64,000 nt of DNA. Source: Sphingomonas sp. DG1-23 (GTDB lineage: Bacteria > Pseudomonadota > Alphaproteobacteria > Sphingomonadales > Sphingomonadaceae). Shown one piece after another: positions 54,955 to 64,000 of the stretch. Position 1 is the stretch's first letter; every line of letters begins with the position of its first letter. Under the pieces are notes generated by a model. That model was not told where the DNA came from and did no database searches. It saw only the letters and a list, made by a program, of their open reading frames with translations. The stretch is taken from the NCBI RefSeq assembly GCF_030730875.1, contig NZ_JAVAMA010000001.1, positions 496,001 through 560,000 of the forward strand, written 5' to 3'. Position numbers and translations under genes: made by a program.

Positions 54955-55530
54955 ATGACCGACACAGAGAACCGCGCCACCCGCTACCCGCTGCTCAGCC
55001 AACCGCACATCGCCCTGCAAGGCACGGTCGATCACGACATGTATGCGCGTTTCCGCCAGCAACTCGCCGATGCCCCGGCCGAGGGGCCGCTGGTGATCGC
55101 GATCTCGACTTTGGGCGGCGATCCCGAGGTCGCGCGGCTGATGGGCGACGAACTCCGGCTGTTGCGCGACTATACCGGTCGCGAAACGCTGTTCCTCGGC
55201 AAGGTCGCGGTCTATTCGGCCGGCGCCACTTTCATGGCGACCTTCCCGGTCGACCGGCGCTTCCTTACCCGCGGCACGCGGATCATGATCCACGAGCGCC
55301 AGATGACGGCGTCGGTGGATCTGTCCGGACCGCTCAAGATGCAGGTCGCCAATCTCAAGGCCAAATTGCACGAGATCGAGGAATCGGTCCGCATCGAGGA
55401 AGAGGGATTCCGCGACATCATCGCCGGCTCGCACGTCACCTTCGAGGAAGTCCAGAAGCGCGCGTCTTCGAACTGGTATATCGAGGCCGAGGAGGCGCGC
55501 GACCTCGGCCTCGTGCTCGATCTGATCTAG
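54955..55530 (+). CDS. ClpP-like serine protease
   Basis: A 191-residue ClpP/crotonase-fold protease. The likely nucleophile Ser is in [15 protein letters not shown], which aligns with the ASMGAFL of ClpP, and the His is in RIMIHERQM (ClpP VMIHQP). [14 protein letters not shown] corresponds to the N-terminal GGS/GD element. It lacks the ClpP N-terminal gating loop, so a ClpX/ClpA partner is uncertain. No signal peptide. It follows the C13 peptidase on the same strand. Confidence 0.8.
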   Translation: MTDTENRATRYPLLSQPHIALQGTVDHDMYARFRQQLADAPAEGPLVIAISTLGGDPEVARLMGDELRLLRDYTGRETLFLGKVAVYSAGATFMATFPVDRRFLTRGTRIMIHERQMTASVDLSGPLKMQVANLKAKLHEIEESVRIEEEGFRDIIAGSHVTFEEVQKRASSNWYIEAEEARDLGLVLDLI

Positions 55531-55532
55531 AG

Positions 55533-55650
55533 AATCCTCCGCCCAGGGGGGAGGTGGCGCCGAAGGCGACGGCGGGGGCGGAATCACTACCTCGGTGATT
55601 CCGCCCCCTCCGCCGGGCTGCACCAACACCTCCCCCTGGCGGGGAGGATC
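55533..55650. repeat. Nested intergenic palindrome
   Basis: Outer arms GAATCCTCCGCCCAGGGGGG and CCTCCCCCTGGCGGGGAGGAT, an intermediate arm pair, and the inner dyad GGCGGAATCA / TGATTCCGCC form a long stem between two convergent genes. The outer arms resemble the short palindromes at 10404 and about 40288. Confidence 0.7.
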
Positions 55651-55657
55651 GATGGCG

Positions 55658-56401
55658 CTAGACGAAGATGCCGCCGCCGACGTCGATGGTCGCGCCGGTG
55701 ATGTACGACGCGTCGTCGCTCGCGAGGAACGAGGCGACGCCGGCGATCTCTTCGGGCCGGCCATAGCGCTTGAGCACGGTCAGCGCCCGGATCTGATCGG
55801 CGAATTCGCCGTCGTCGGGGTTCATGTCGGTGCCGACCGGCCCGGGCTGGATCGCATTCACCAGAATGCCGCGCGGCGCCAGATCGTGCGCCCAGGCCTT
55901 GGCGAACATCGACGCCGCGGCCTTGCTCGCGCCGTACACGCTGTTTCCGGCGAAGCCGGCCGTGAAGCCGCTCACCGAGCTGACGAGGATCACGCGCGCG
56001 CCGTCGCTCAGATGCGGCAGCGCCGCGACCGTTCCCGCCAGCACCCCTTCGACATTGACGCCGAAGACGCGGCGATAGCTTTCGAGCGATTCCTCGCTGA
56101 GCGGCGCCAGTTCCGCGACGCCGGCATTGTGGACGAGGATGTCGATCCCGCCCAGCGCCGCCGCCGCTTCGTCGACCGCCGCCTTGACCGCGACAGGATC
56201 GGCGGCGTCGGCCTGGATCGCCTTGCCCTTCACGCCTTCGGCCTCGACCGCGGCGATGGTCGCATTGGCGCCGTCATGATTGCCGGCAAAAGTGATGACG
56301 ACATCGGCGCCGTCGGCGGCGAGCCGCTTGGCGATCGCCGCGCCGATCCCACGCGATCCGCCGGTCACCAGTGCGCGCTTGCCTGCGAGTTTCTTCGACA
56401 T
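55658..56401 (-). CDS. SDR-family oxidoreductase
   Basis: A 247-residue short-chain dehydrogenase. TGGSRGIG (NAD(P) loop), NAG in HNAGVAEL, and catalytic Ser, Tyr, Lys in [22 protein letters not shown]; ends in [13 protein letters not shown] lies eight bases before the ATG at 56401. Divergent from an ArsR-type regulator whose operator-like inverted repeat lies in the gap, so the SDR is likely its target; this arrangement is common for redox-stress SDRs. Confidence 0.88.
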   Translation of the reverse strand: MSKKLAGKRALVTGGSRGIGAAIAKRLAADGADVVITFAGNHDGANATIAAVEAEGVKGKAIQADAADPVAVKAAVDEAAAALGGIDILVHNAGVAELAPLSEESLESYRRVFGVNVEGVLAGTVAALPHLSDGARVILVSSVSGFTAGFAGNSVYGASKAAASMFAKAWAHDLAPRGILVNAIQPGPVGTDMNPDDGEFADQIRALTVLKRYGRPEEIAGVASFLASDDASYITGATIDVGGGIFV

Positions 56402-56474
56402 GTTCAAATCTCCGGTCCCCAGCCGATCGCTTCGCCGGCTGCCGGGACGAAGCGAAACTTGGGGAACGACAAAG

Positions 56475-56497
56475 ATAGTTCAATATTCCCGAACTAT
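56475..56497. promoter_or_regulatory. Inverted repeat in the SDR/ArsR divergent region
   Basis: ATAGTTC (56475-56481) and GAACTAT (56491-56497) are perfect arms with a nine-base AT-rich spacer, a layout typical of ArsR-family operators. A direct repeat GGAA(A)CGACAAAG flanks it at 56462 and 56499. Confidence 0.5.
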
Positions 56498-56528
56498 GGA
56501 AACGACAAAGTGTTTCTATATCGGGGGC

Positions 56529-56834
56529 ATGGATCGCTTGGTGCACCCCGACCTGAAGGATGTGAGCCTGGCGGCGGCGCTGCACGCGCTCGCCGACCCG
56601 GTGCGGCTCGACATCGTCGCCAAGCTGGTCGAATGCCCGTGCCTCAATGCCAGCACGGCCTGCGCGCAGGGAACGCCCAAGAGCACGATCTCCAACCATC
56701 TCAACGTGCTCCGCGCCGCGGGGCTAATCGAGACCTCGGTCGAAGGCCGCGAGCGGATCAATCGGCTGCGGTGCGTGGATTTCAACGCGCGCTTTCCGGG
56801 CCTGCTCGAATCGGTGCTCGCCAACAAAGCCTGA
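56529..56834 (+). CDS. ArsR-family transcriptional regulator
   Basis: About 101 residues. A single winged helix: [22 protein letters not shown], then [34 protein letters not shown] motif ([11 protein letters not shown]) sits in the region where metal- or thiol-sensing Cys are found in ArsR proteins, so thiol or metal control is conceivable. An upstream in-frame ATG (56496), which overlaps the inverted repeat, would add 11 residues including another Cys. Divergent from the SDR gene. Confidence 0.88.
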   Translation: MDRLVHPDLKDVSLAAALHALADPVRLDIVAKLVECPCLNASTACAQGTPKSTISNHLNVLRAAGLIETSVEGRERINRLRCVDFNARFPGLLESVLANKA

Positions 56835-56917
56835 CCCTCGCGCATCCTACGGGGTTGCGCTGCGATTGCGAAAGGCATAGCCCGCGCAGCGAACACGTGT
56901 CTCGAGGACTCTCAGGA

Positions 56918-57700
56918 ATGGCCGACTTCCGCCTGCCCAAGAACAGCCGCATCACCAGGGGCAAGGATCACAAGGCCGACGCGTCCGCCACGCGGGTCAA
57001 GAAGTTCAAGATCTACCGCTATGATCCCGACAGCGGCGAGAACCCGCGCTACGATAATTTCGAAGTCGATCTCGACGCCTGCGGCCCGATGGTCCTCGAC
57101 GCGCTGATCAAGATCAAGTCCGAGCAGGACAGCTCGCTGACCTTCCGCCGCTCGTGCCGCGAAGGCATTTGCGGGTCGTGCTCGATGAACATGGACGGCC
57201 GCAACGGCCTCGCCTGCACCACCGCGATCGAGGACATCAAGGGCGACATCCGCATCACGCCCTTGCCGCACATGGACGTGATCAAGGACCTCGTCCCCGA
57301 TTTCACGCATTTCTATGCGCAATACAGCTCGATCAAGCCGTGGCTGCAGACGGTCAGCACCACTCCCTCGGGCAAGGAGCGCCTCCAGAGCCCCGAGCAG
57401 CGCGACAAGCTCGACGGCCTGTACGAATGCATCCTGTGCGCCTGCTGCTCGACCTCGTGCCCGAGCTATTGGTGGAACAGCGACAAGTTCCTCGGCCCGG
57501 CGATCCTGCTGCAGGCCTATCGCTGGCTCGCCGACAGCCGCGACGAGATGACCGGCGAGCGGCTCGACCAGCTCGAGGATCCGTTCCGCCTCTATCGCTG
57601 CCACACGATCATGAATTGCGCGAACGTCTGTCCGAAGGGCCTCAATCCGGCGAAGGCGATCGCCGAGATCAAGAAGATGGAAGCCGAGCGGGCGCTTTGA
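56918..57700 (+). CDS. sdhB: Succinate dehydrogenase iron-sulfur subunit
   Basis: 260 residues. The [2Fe-2S] ligands are in [24 protein letters not shown]; the [4Fe-4S] and [3Fe-4S] ligands are in [16 protein letters not shown] and [27 protein letters not shown] precedes the ATG. The gene is on the same strand as sdhCDA but 4.1 kb downstream, separated by genes on both strands, so it must have its own promoter. Confidence 0.97.
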   Translation: MADFRLPKNSRITRGKDHKADASATRVKKFKIYRYDPDSGENPRYDNFEVDLDACGPMVLDALIKIKSEQDSSLTFRRSCREGICGSCSMNMDGRNGLACTTAIEDIKGDIRITPLPHMDVIKDLVPDFTHFYAQYSSIKPWLQTVSTTPSGKERLQSPEQRDKLDGLYECILCACCSTSCPSYWWNSDKFLGPAILLQAYRWLADSRDEMTGERLDQLEDPFRLYRCHTIMNCANVCPKGLNPAKAIAEIKKMEAERAL

Positions 57701-58149
57701 GCGAATTCGTCGAGACGTATTTCCGTTACGACGATGATCCCGATCTGCCCGGCTGGAAACGCTGGCAGATCCTCGACTCTGGCCGCTTCAACAGCTTCAT
57801 CGGCGCGCTGTCGGTCCGGCTCGACGGCAAGGTCGCGCGGGTGCGCACGACCTTCGCCCACCAGCATTCGAACCTGCGCGATCATGTCCACGGCGGCGCG
57901 CTCGCCGGTTTCATCGACATGGCATTGTTCGCCGCGGGGCGTAGCTTCGGGGTGCTCAGCGGCCCGGCCTCGACATTGGACATGTCGATTCAGTTCATCA
58001 CCGGCGGCGCGATCGGGGTGGCGACCGAGGCGCATATCGAGCTGCTCCGCGAGACCGGCCGGCTGCTGTTCCTGCGCGGCGTGGTGGTCCAGCAAGACGT
58101 GATGGTCGCCAGCTTCCTCGGCACGATCCGCAAGCCGAGCGCCAGATGA
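57697..58149 (+). CDS. PaaI-family hotdog-fold thioesterase
   Basis: A 150-residue hotdog thioesterase. [25 protein letters not shown] is the family's active-site stretch (H-x-G-x-x-x-x-x-x-D), followed by TLDMSIQFI and the strand [23 protein letters not shown]. Starts at a TTG overlapping the sdhB stop by four bases; no better start fits the family length. It hydrolyses acyl-CoA thioesters of unknown identity. Confidence 0.85.
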   Translation: MSEFVETYFRYDDDPDLPGWKRWQILDSGRFNSFIGALSVRLDGKVARVRTTFAHQHSNLRDHVHGGALAGFIDMALFAAGRSFGVLSGPASTLDMSIQFITGGAIGVATEAHIELLRETGRLLFLRGVVVQQDVMVASFLGTIRKPSAR

Positions 58150-58164
58150 CATACCCCTCCCTTC

Positions 58165-58260
58165 CGTCGCCCTCACGAAAGCGGGGGGCCATCTCCGAAA
58201 GGCGCGGTGGAATAGGTCCGGTGCGCTCCGAGATAGGTCCCCGCTTTCGCGGGGATGACG
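58165..58260. repeat. Nested intergenic palindrome (CGTCRCCC...GGGGATGACG family)
   Basis: The right end GGTCCCCGCTTTCGCGGGGATGACG and an inverted, more diverged left end are about 96 bases apart. Same family as 26968-27074 and 330-437. It ends ten bases before the zapE start. Confidence 0.7.
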
Positions 58261-58270
58261 AGGGAAATAG

Positions 58271-59383
58271 GTGAGCAAGGTCCTCGCTCAATATAACGAG
58301 CTCGTCGCCGCCGGCGAGCTCCGCGCCGATGCCGAGCAGGAAGCGGCCGCCGAGCGGCTCGACCAGCTCGCGCAGCAGCTCGAGGCGGTCCCCAAAAAGG
58401 GCAGCATCCTGTGGCGCGCGCTGGGCCGCCGGCCCGAGCCGCCGCGCGGCGTATATCTGTGGGGCGGAGTCGGCCGCGGCAAGTCCATGCTGATGGACCT
58501 GCTGTTCGACTGCGTCCAAATTCGCCGCAAGCGCCGCGTCCATTTCCACGAATTCATGCTTGAGGTGCATGCGCGCCTCAACGCCGAGCGCCGGAAGGAG
58601 ACCGCCGATCCCGTGGTCGCGGTCGCCGATGCGCTGGCCGAGGACATCCGCCTGCTCGCCTTCGACGAGATGGTGGTCAACAATCCCGCCGACGCGATGA
58701 TCCTGTCGCGGCTGTTCACCGAGATGATGGGGCACGGCCTGACGATCGTCGCCACGTCGAACCGCGCGCCCGGCGATCTCTACAAGGACGGGCTCAACCG
58801 CCAGCTCTTCCTGCCCTTTATCGCCTTGATCGAATCGCGGATGGACGTGCGCACGCTCAACGGCCCGGTCGATTACCGGCTCGATCGGCTCGGCAGCATG
58901 CAGACCTGGCTGGTCCCCAACGGCCCCGAGGCGACCGCCCAGCTTTCCGCCGCCTTTTTCCGACTCACCGATTATCCGGTCGAGGACGCGGCGCGGGTAC
59001 CGGCGTGCGACCTGCCCGTGCAGGGCGGCCGCGAGATCCATGTGCCGAAATGCCTCAAGGGCGTCGCGGTCTTCTCGTTCAAGCGGTTGTGCGGCGAGGC
59101 GCGGGGGGCGCCCGATTACCTCGCGATCGCCCACCGCTTCCATACGATCATCCTCGTCGGCATCCCGCGGCTCGGCCCGGAGAATCGCAACGAGGCGGCA
59201 CGCTTCGTCACCTTGGTCGACGCGCTCTACGAGAACCGGGTCAAATTGCTCGCCGCCGCCGATGCCGCGCCCGACGATCTCTACATCGCCGGCGATGGCG
59301 CATTCGAGTTCGAGCGCACCGCCTCTCGGCTCCACGAAATGGCCTCCGACGCCTATCTGGCCGAAGGGCATGGCGAGCATTAG
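58271..59383 (+). CDS. zapE: Cell division protein ZapE (AFG1-like ATPase)
   Basis: A 370-residue AAA-type ATPase. Walker A GGVGRGKS in [20 protein letters not shown], Walker [10 protein letters not shown], and [22 protein letters not shown] are the AFG1/ZapE signatures. In gammaproteobacteria ZapE modulates the FtsZ ring; in mitochondria the homologue helps degrade respiratory-complex subunits, which fits its position next to sdh and TCA genes. The GTG at 58271 is used; the N-terminal helix-rich residues match the family start. Confidence 0.93.
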   Translation: MSKVLAQYNELVAAGELRADAEQEAAAERLDQLAQQLEAVPKKGSILWRALGRRPEPPRGVYLWGGVGRGKSMLMDLLFDCVQIRRKRRVHFHEFMLEVHARLNAERRKETADPVVAVADALAEDIRLLAFDEMVVNNPADAMILSRLFTEMMGHGLTIVATSNRAPGDLYKDGLNRQLFLPFIALIESRMDVRTLNGPVDYRLDRLGSMQTWLVPNGPEATAQLSAAFFRLTDYPVEDAARVPACDLPVQGGREIHVPKCLKGVAVFSFKRLCGEARGAPDYLAIAHRFHTIILVGIPRLGPENRNEAARFVTLVDALYENRVKLLAAADAAPDDLYIAGDGAFEFERTASRLHEMASDAYLAEGHGEH

Positions 59384-60656
<1,273 letters not shown>

Positions 60657-60947
60657 GTGATCGAGCCTGCCGAACTGGAAGGGCAAACCCTTCTGATCGG
60701 CATCACGCGTGTGACGGACGATGGCAGCCACGCGCAGGAACAATATGCCGGCACTGCCAGTATCAGCGACAAGGGCTCGTACAGCCTCGTCACGTTGGTG
60801 TGCAACGATGGCGAAACGCGCAACTACCCGTTCGATGCCCGCTCGTTGGAGCGGGCTGCGCCGGGCGAGTACAGGTTGAGAAGCACCGGCGAGGTCATAA
60901 CCGACCCGGACTTCTTGATGACGTGGACCGTAACGAAGGAAGAATAG
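60657..60947 (+). CDS. Small conserved hypothetical protein in the TCA run
   Basis: A 96-residue soluble protein beginning at a GTG directly after the mdh stop. The N-terminal part is beta-rich; the C-terminal [23 protein letters not shown] resembles a small widespread uncharacterised family whose members carry a GEYR-STGEVV-DPDF-TW pattern. No signal or membrane segment. It replaces the position where sucC would normally be. Codon use is less GC-biased than in mdh or sucD. Confidence 0.65.
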   Translation: MIEPAELEGQTLLIGITRVTDDGSHAQEQYAGTASISDKGSYSLVTLVCNDGETRNYPFDARSLERAAPGEYRLRSTGEVITDPDFLMTWTVTKEE

Positions 60948-60951
60948 CCCG

Positions 60952-61836
60952 ATGAGCATCCTCGTCGACAAGAACACCAAGGTCATCACCCAGGGCATGA
61001 CCGGGGAGACCGGCAGCTTCCACACCAAGGCGGCGCTCGAATACGGCACGCAGATGGTCGGCGGCGTGACGCCCGGCAAGGGCGGTACCGAGCATCTCGG
61101 GCTGCCGGTGTACAACACCGTCGCCGAGGCCAAGTCGAAGACCGGCGCCGACGCGTCGGTGATCTACGTGCCGCCGCCCTTCGCCGCGGACTCGATCCTC
61201 GAGGCGATCGACGCCGAGATCCCGCTGATCGTCGCGATTACCGAAGGCATCCCCGTGCTCGACATGGTCAAGGTCAAGCGCGCGCTTTCCGGCTCGAAGT
61301 CGCGGCTGATCGGCCCGAACTGCCCCGGCGTGCTCACCCCCGGCGAGTGCAAGATCGGCATCATGCCGGGCAGCATCTTCTCCAAGGGCAGCGTCGGCGT
61401 TGTAAGCCGTTCGGGCACGCTTACCTATGAAGCCGTGTTCCAGACCACCAATGCCGGGCTCGGCCAGACCACTGCGGTGGGCATCGGCGGCGACCCGGTC
61501 AACGGCACCAACTTCATCGACGTGCTCGAACTGTTCCTCGCGGACGAAGCGACCAAGTCGATCATCATGATCGGCGAGATCGGCGGCGACGCCGAGGAGC
61601 AGGCCGCGCAGTTCCTGATCGACGAGGCGAAGCGCGGCCGCAAGAAGCCGATGGCCGGTTTCATCGCGGGCCGCACTGCGCCTCCGGGCCGCCGCATGGG
61701 TCATGCCGGCGCGATCGTGTCGGGCGGCAAGGGCGACGCCGAGAGCAAGATCGCGGCGATGGAAGCCGCCGGAATCCGCGTCTCGGCCAGCCCCTCGCTG
61801 CTCGGCGAGACGCTGGTCGAGGTGCTGAAGGGTTAA
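60952..61836 (+). CDS. sucD: Succinyl-CoA ligase subunit alpha
   Basis: Works with SucC to convert succinyl-CoA to succinate with substrate-level phosphorylation. 294 residues. The CoA-binding [48 protein letters not shown] and the phosphorylated His in [15 protein letters not shown] are intact. The beta-subunit gene sucC is not present in the window, though it usually precedes sucD. Confidence 0.97.
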   Translation: MSILVDKNTKVITQGMTGETGSFHTKAALEYGTQMVGGVTPGKGGTEHLGLPVYNTVAEAKSKTGADASVIYVPPPFAADSILEAIDAEIPLIVAITEGIPVLDMVKVKRALSGSKSRLIGPNCPGVLTPGECKIGIMPGSIFSKGSVGVVSRSGTLTYEAVFQTTNAGLGQTTAVGIGGDPVNGTNFIDVLELFLADEATKSIIMIGEIGGDAEEQAAQFLIDEAKRGRKKPMAGFIAGRTAPPGRRMGHAGAIVSGGKGDAESKIAAMEAAGIRVSASPSLLGETLVEVLKG

Positions 61837-61840
61837 ACAA

Positions 61841-61987
61841 ACCTTCTCCCCTTGTGGGAGAAGGATGCGAAGGCTTGCAGCTTGCTGCCTGGCCGGAGTT
61901 GGATGAGGGGGACTTCGTTTCCAAAATCCCCCTCACCCCCCATCGCTGGCGCGATGGGCCCCTCCCTCTCCCACAAGGGGAGAGGGA
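61841..61987. repeat. Intergenic palindromic element between sucD and sucA
   Basis: Left arm CCTTCTCCCCTTGTGGGAGA and right arm TCTCCCACAAGGGGAGAGG are inverted copies about 105 bases apart, with the inner dyad GATGAGGGGGA... / ...TCCCCCTCA. It inserts a large hairpin between two TCA genes on the same strand and may reduce read-through. Confidence 0.75.
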
Positions 61988-62004
61988 AAAGAGGAAGAGA
62001 CGTT

Positions 62005-64000
62005 ATGGGCTATGAGGGCCTCGACTTCGACGACATCGCCGGCGGCGTGAGCCCCGCCTTCGTCGAGACATTGTACCGCCGCTACCAGACCGATCCCAAT
62101 GCGATCGAGCCGGGCTGGCGGCAATGGTTCGAGGGCCTCGAGAACACCGCTTCCAGCCCGAGCTGGGCCAATCCGCGCTGGCCGCTGACCGATACCGACG
62201 CGCTCACCGCCGGGCTCGATCCGACCCAGATGGAGCCCGCACCGAAGCCGGCCAGGCCCGGCGCCGCGGCCAAGCCCGTAGCGGCGGCCCCCTCGCAGGA
62301 CGACATCGTCAAGGCGGCCGGCGATTCGATCCGCGCGATGCTGCTGATCCGCACCTATCGGGTGCGCGGGCACCTCGCCGCCAATCTCGATCCGCTCGGC
62401 CTTGCCCGCCAGGATCTGCCCGAAGATCTGCGCACCGAATATCACGGCTTCCCCGACAGCGATCTCGATCGCCCGATCTATCTCGGCGGCGTGCTCGGCC
62501 TGCAATTCGCCACGGTCCGCGAGATCGTCGACATCCTGCGCGCCAATTATTGCGGCAATGTCGGCCTCGAATATATGCACATCGCCGATGTCGAGGAGCG
62601 GCGGTTCCTCCAGGAGCGGATGGAGGGCAAGGACAAGGCCATCCAGTTCACGCCCGACGGCAAGAAGGCGATCCTTTCCAAGGTGATCGAAGCCGAGCAG
62701 TGGGAGCGCTTCCTCGGCAAGAAATATGTCGGCACCAAGCGCTTCGGGCTCGACGGCGGCGAATCGATGATCCCCGCGCTCGAGGCGGTAATCAAATATG
62801 GCGGCCAGCTCGGCATCCGCGAGATCGTCTACGGCATGGCGCATCGCGGCCGGTTGAACGTCCTCGCCAACGTGATGGCCAAGCCGTTTCGCGTGATCTT
62901 CCACGAATTCGGCGGCGGCAGCGCCAATCCCGACGACGTCGCCGGCTCGGGCGACGTGAAATACCATCTCGGCACCAGCACCGATCGCGAATTCGACGGA
63001 ATCAGCGTCCATATGTCGCTGGTCGCCAATCCCTCGCACCTCGAGGCGGTCAATCCCGTCGTCCTCGGCAAGTCGCGCGCGCTCCAGACGCTGCGCAGCG
63101 ATCTCGCCGAGCATGAGCAGGTCCTCCCCGTCCTCATCCACGGCGACGCCGCTTTTGCCGGCCAGGGCATCGTCTGGGAGTGCCTCGGCTTCTCGGGTAT
63201 CCGCGGCTACAATACCGGCGGCTGCATCCACTTCGTCATCAACAACCAGATCGGCTTCACGACGAGCCCGCAATTCGCGCGCTCCTCGCCCTATCCGTCG
63301 GACGTTGCCAAGGGCGTCCAGGCGCCGATCCTCCACGTCAACGGCGACGATCCCGAGGCTGTGACCTTCGCCTGCAAGGTCGCGATCGAGTTCCGCCAGA
63401 AGTTCAAGCGCGACGTCGTGATCGACATGTGGTGCTATCGCCGCTTCGGCCACAACGAAGGCGACGAGCCCTCGTTCACCCAGCCCTTGATGTACGCCAA
63501 GATCAAGCAGCACCCGCCGGTGAGCGAAGTCTATGCGAAGCGCCTCGCCGCCGAGGGCGTCGCCGATCAGGGCTTCGTCGACGAAAAGACCACGCAGTTC
63601 ACCAATTTGCTCGAAGGCGAGTTCGAGGCGGGCAAGTCCTATCTGCCCAACAAGGCCGACTGGTTCGCCGGCCGCTGGTCGGGCCTCGGCGCGCCGGTCG
63701 ATGCCGAGACCGCGCGGCGCAGCGTCGATACCGGCATCGAGAAGAAATTGTTCGACAGCCTCGGCCGCACGCTGACCGAGGTCCCCGCCGACCTCGAGAT
63801 CCACAAGACGCTCGGCCGCGTGCTCGACGCCAAGCGCGAGATGTTCAAGTCGGGCGAGAATTTCGACTGGGCGACCGGCGAGGCGCTCGCGTTCGGCGCT
63901 TTGCTCTCCGAAGGCTTCGGCGTCCGCCTCTCGGGGCAGGATTCGGGTCGCGGCACGTTCAGCCAGCGTCACGCCGTCTGGGTCGATCAGAAGGACGAGC
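62005..64000 (+). CDS. sucA: 2-oxoglutarate dehydrogenase E1 component (3' end beyond window)
   Basis: Thiamine-diphosphate-dependent E1 of the 2-oxoglutarate dehydrogenase complex. About 665 residues are visible and the frame is open to base 64000; the full protein is usually ~930-990. N-terminal FVETLYRRYQTDPNAIEPGWRQWF docking region, RTYRVRGHLAANLDPLG, GMAHRGRLNVLANV, the ThDP-binding GDAAFAGQGIVWECLGFSGIRGYNTGGCIHFVINNQIGFTT, and RRFGHNEGDEPSFTQPLMY. GAGGAAGAGA precedes the ATG. Confidence 0.96.
   Translation, partial: MGYEGLDFDDIAGGVSPAFVETLYRRYQTDPNAIEPGWRQWFEGLENTASSPSWANPRWPLTDTDALTAGLDPTQMEPAPKPARPGAAAKPVAAAPSQDDIVKAAGDSIRAMLLIRTYRVRGHLAANLDPLGLARQDLPEDLRTEYHGFPDSDLDRPIYLGGVLGLQFATVREIVDILRANYCGNVGLEYMHIADVEERRFLQERMEGKDKAIQFTPDGKKAILSKVIEAEQWERFLGKKYVGTKRFGLDGGESMIPALEAVIKYGGQLGIREIVYGMAHRGRLNVLANVMAKPFRVIFHEFGGGSANPDDVAGSGDVKYHLGTSTDREFDGISVHMSLVANPSHLEAVNPVVLGKSRALQTLRSDLAEHEQVLPVLIHGDAAFAGQGIVWECLGFSGIRGYNTGGCIHFVINNQIGFTTSPQFARSSPYPSDVAKGVQAPILHVNGDDPEAVTFACKVAIEFRQKFKRDVVIDMWCYRRFGHNEGDEPSFTQPLMYAKIKQHPPVSEVYAKRLAAEGVADQGFVDEKTTQFTNLLEGEFEAGKSYLPNKADWFAGRWSGLGAPVDAETARRSVDTGIEKKLFDSLGRTLTEVPADLEIHKTLGRVLDAKREMFKSGENFDWATGEALAFGALLSEGFGVRLSGQDSGRGTFSQRHAVWVDQKDE

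Noticed and set aside
53243..55530. MazEF plus caspase-like and ClpP-like proteases as an anti-phage defence island
   Set aside because: The peptidase has a secretion signal, there is no sensor or nucleotide-signalling gene, and each module has ordinary explanations. Kept only as an accessory insertion.

Overview
The window looks like chromosomal DNA of an alphaproteobacterium of the order Sphingomonadales (Sphingomonas-like). This rests on the high GC content, frequent GTG/TTG starts, abundant intergenic palindromes, and family content: class I PHA synthase with phasin and PhaB, sdhCDAB, mdh-sucD-sucA, NodT-type efflux lipoprotein, M13 peptidase, GH92 mannosidase, OprO/P porin. It is mostly housekeeping and cell-envelope genes. 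I see no rRNA, tRNA, CRISPR array, insertion sequence or prophage.

Layout. 1-3.4 kb: tadA (cut by the window edge), two small membrane proteins, rpmB, a phytase-like secreted protein, phaB. 3.4-7.6 kb: hemH overlapping an orphan molybdopterin hydroxylase subunit, then lgt. 7.6-13.7 kb: MidA-like methyltransferase, GNAT enzyme, multicopper-oxidase-like PgeF, a Cys/Met-metabolism PLP enzyme, a 5'-nucleotidase lipoprotein. 13.7-20.2 kb: haem-oxygenase-like enzyme, GH92, an outer-membrane barrel in atypical sequence, OprO/P porin. 20.3-30.6 kb: murA, Crp/Fnr regulator, clpS, phasin, phaC, aminotransferase, GntR regulator, nitroreductase, peptide transporter, GFA protein. 30.8-35.2 kb: a tiny ORF behind a PhaR-like operator, M13 peptidase, acs. 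35.3-40.3 kb: a four-gene tripartite efflux/MacAB-like operon. 40.3-47.1 kb: Mo-cofactor accessory pair (MocA-like/XdhC), GDPD, lipase-like hydrolase, DUF2459 protein, phhA, prmA, SDR. 47.3-50.0 kb: two tandem soluble chemoreceptors. 50.2-57.7 kb: sdhCDA, then a 4.1-kb insertion (MazEF, C13 peptidase, ClpP-like protease, SDR/ArsR), then sdhB. 57.7-64 kb: thioesterase, zapE, mdh, small protein, sucD, sucA (runs off the end).

How the genes connect. PhaB, PhaC and the phasin make and coat polyhydroxybutyrate granules. Acetyl-CoA synthetase can feed that pathway; SDH, MDH, SucD and SucA form a TCA block. XdhC and MocA would mature molybdenum hydroxylases such as the orphan subunit near the left end. 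The two most intriguing signals are an 18-codon ORF whose leader carries the same 15-bp palindrome as the phasin leader, and a dispersed ~140-bp intergenic element whose two copies differ mainly at third codon positions of one reading frame, as if a short peptide were conserved.
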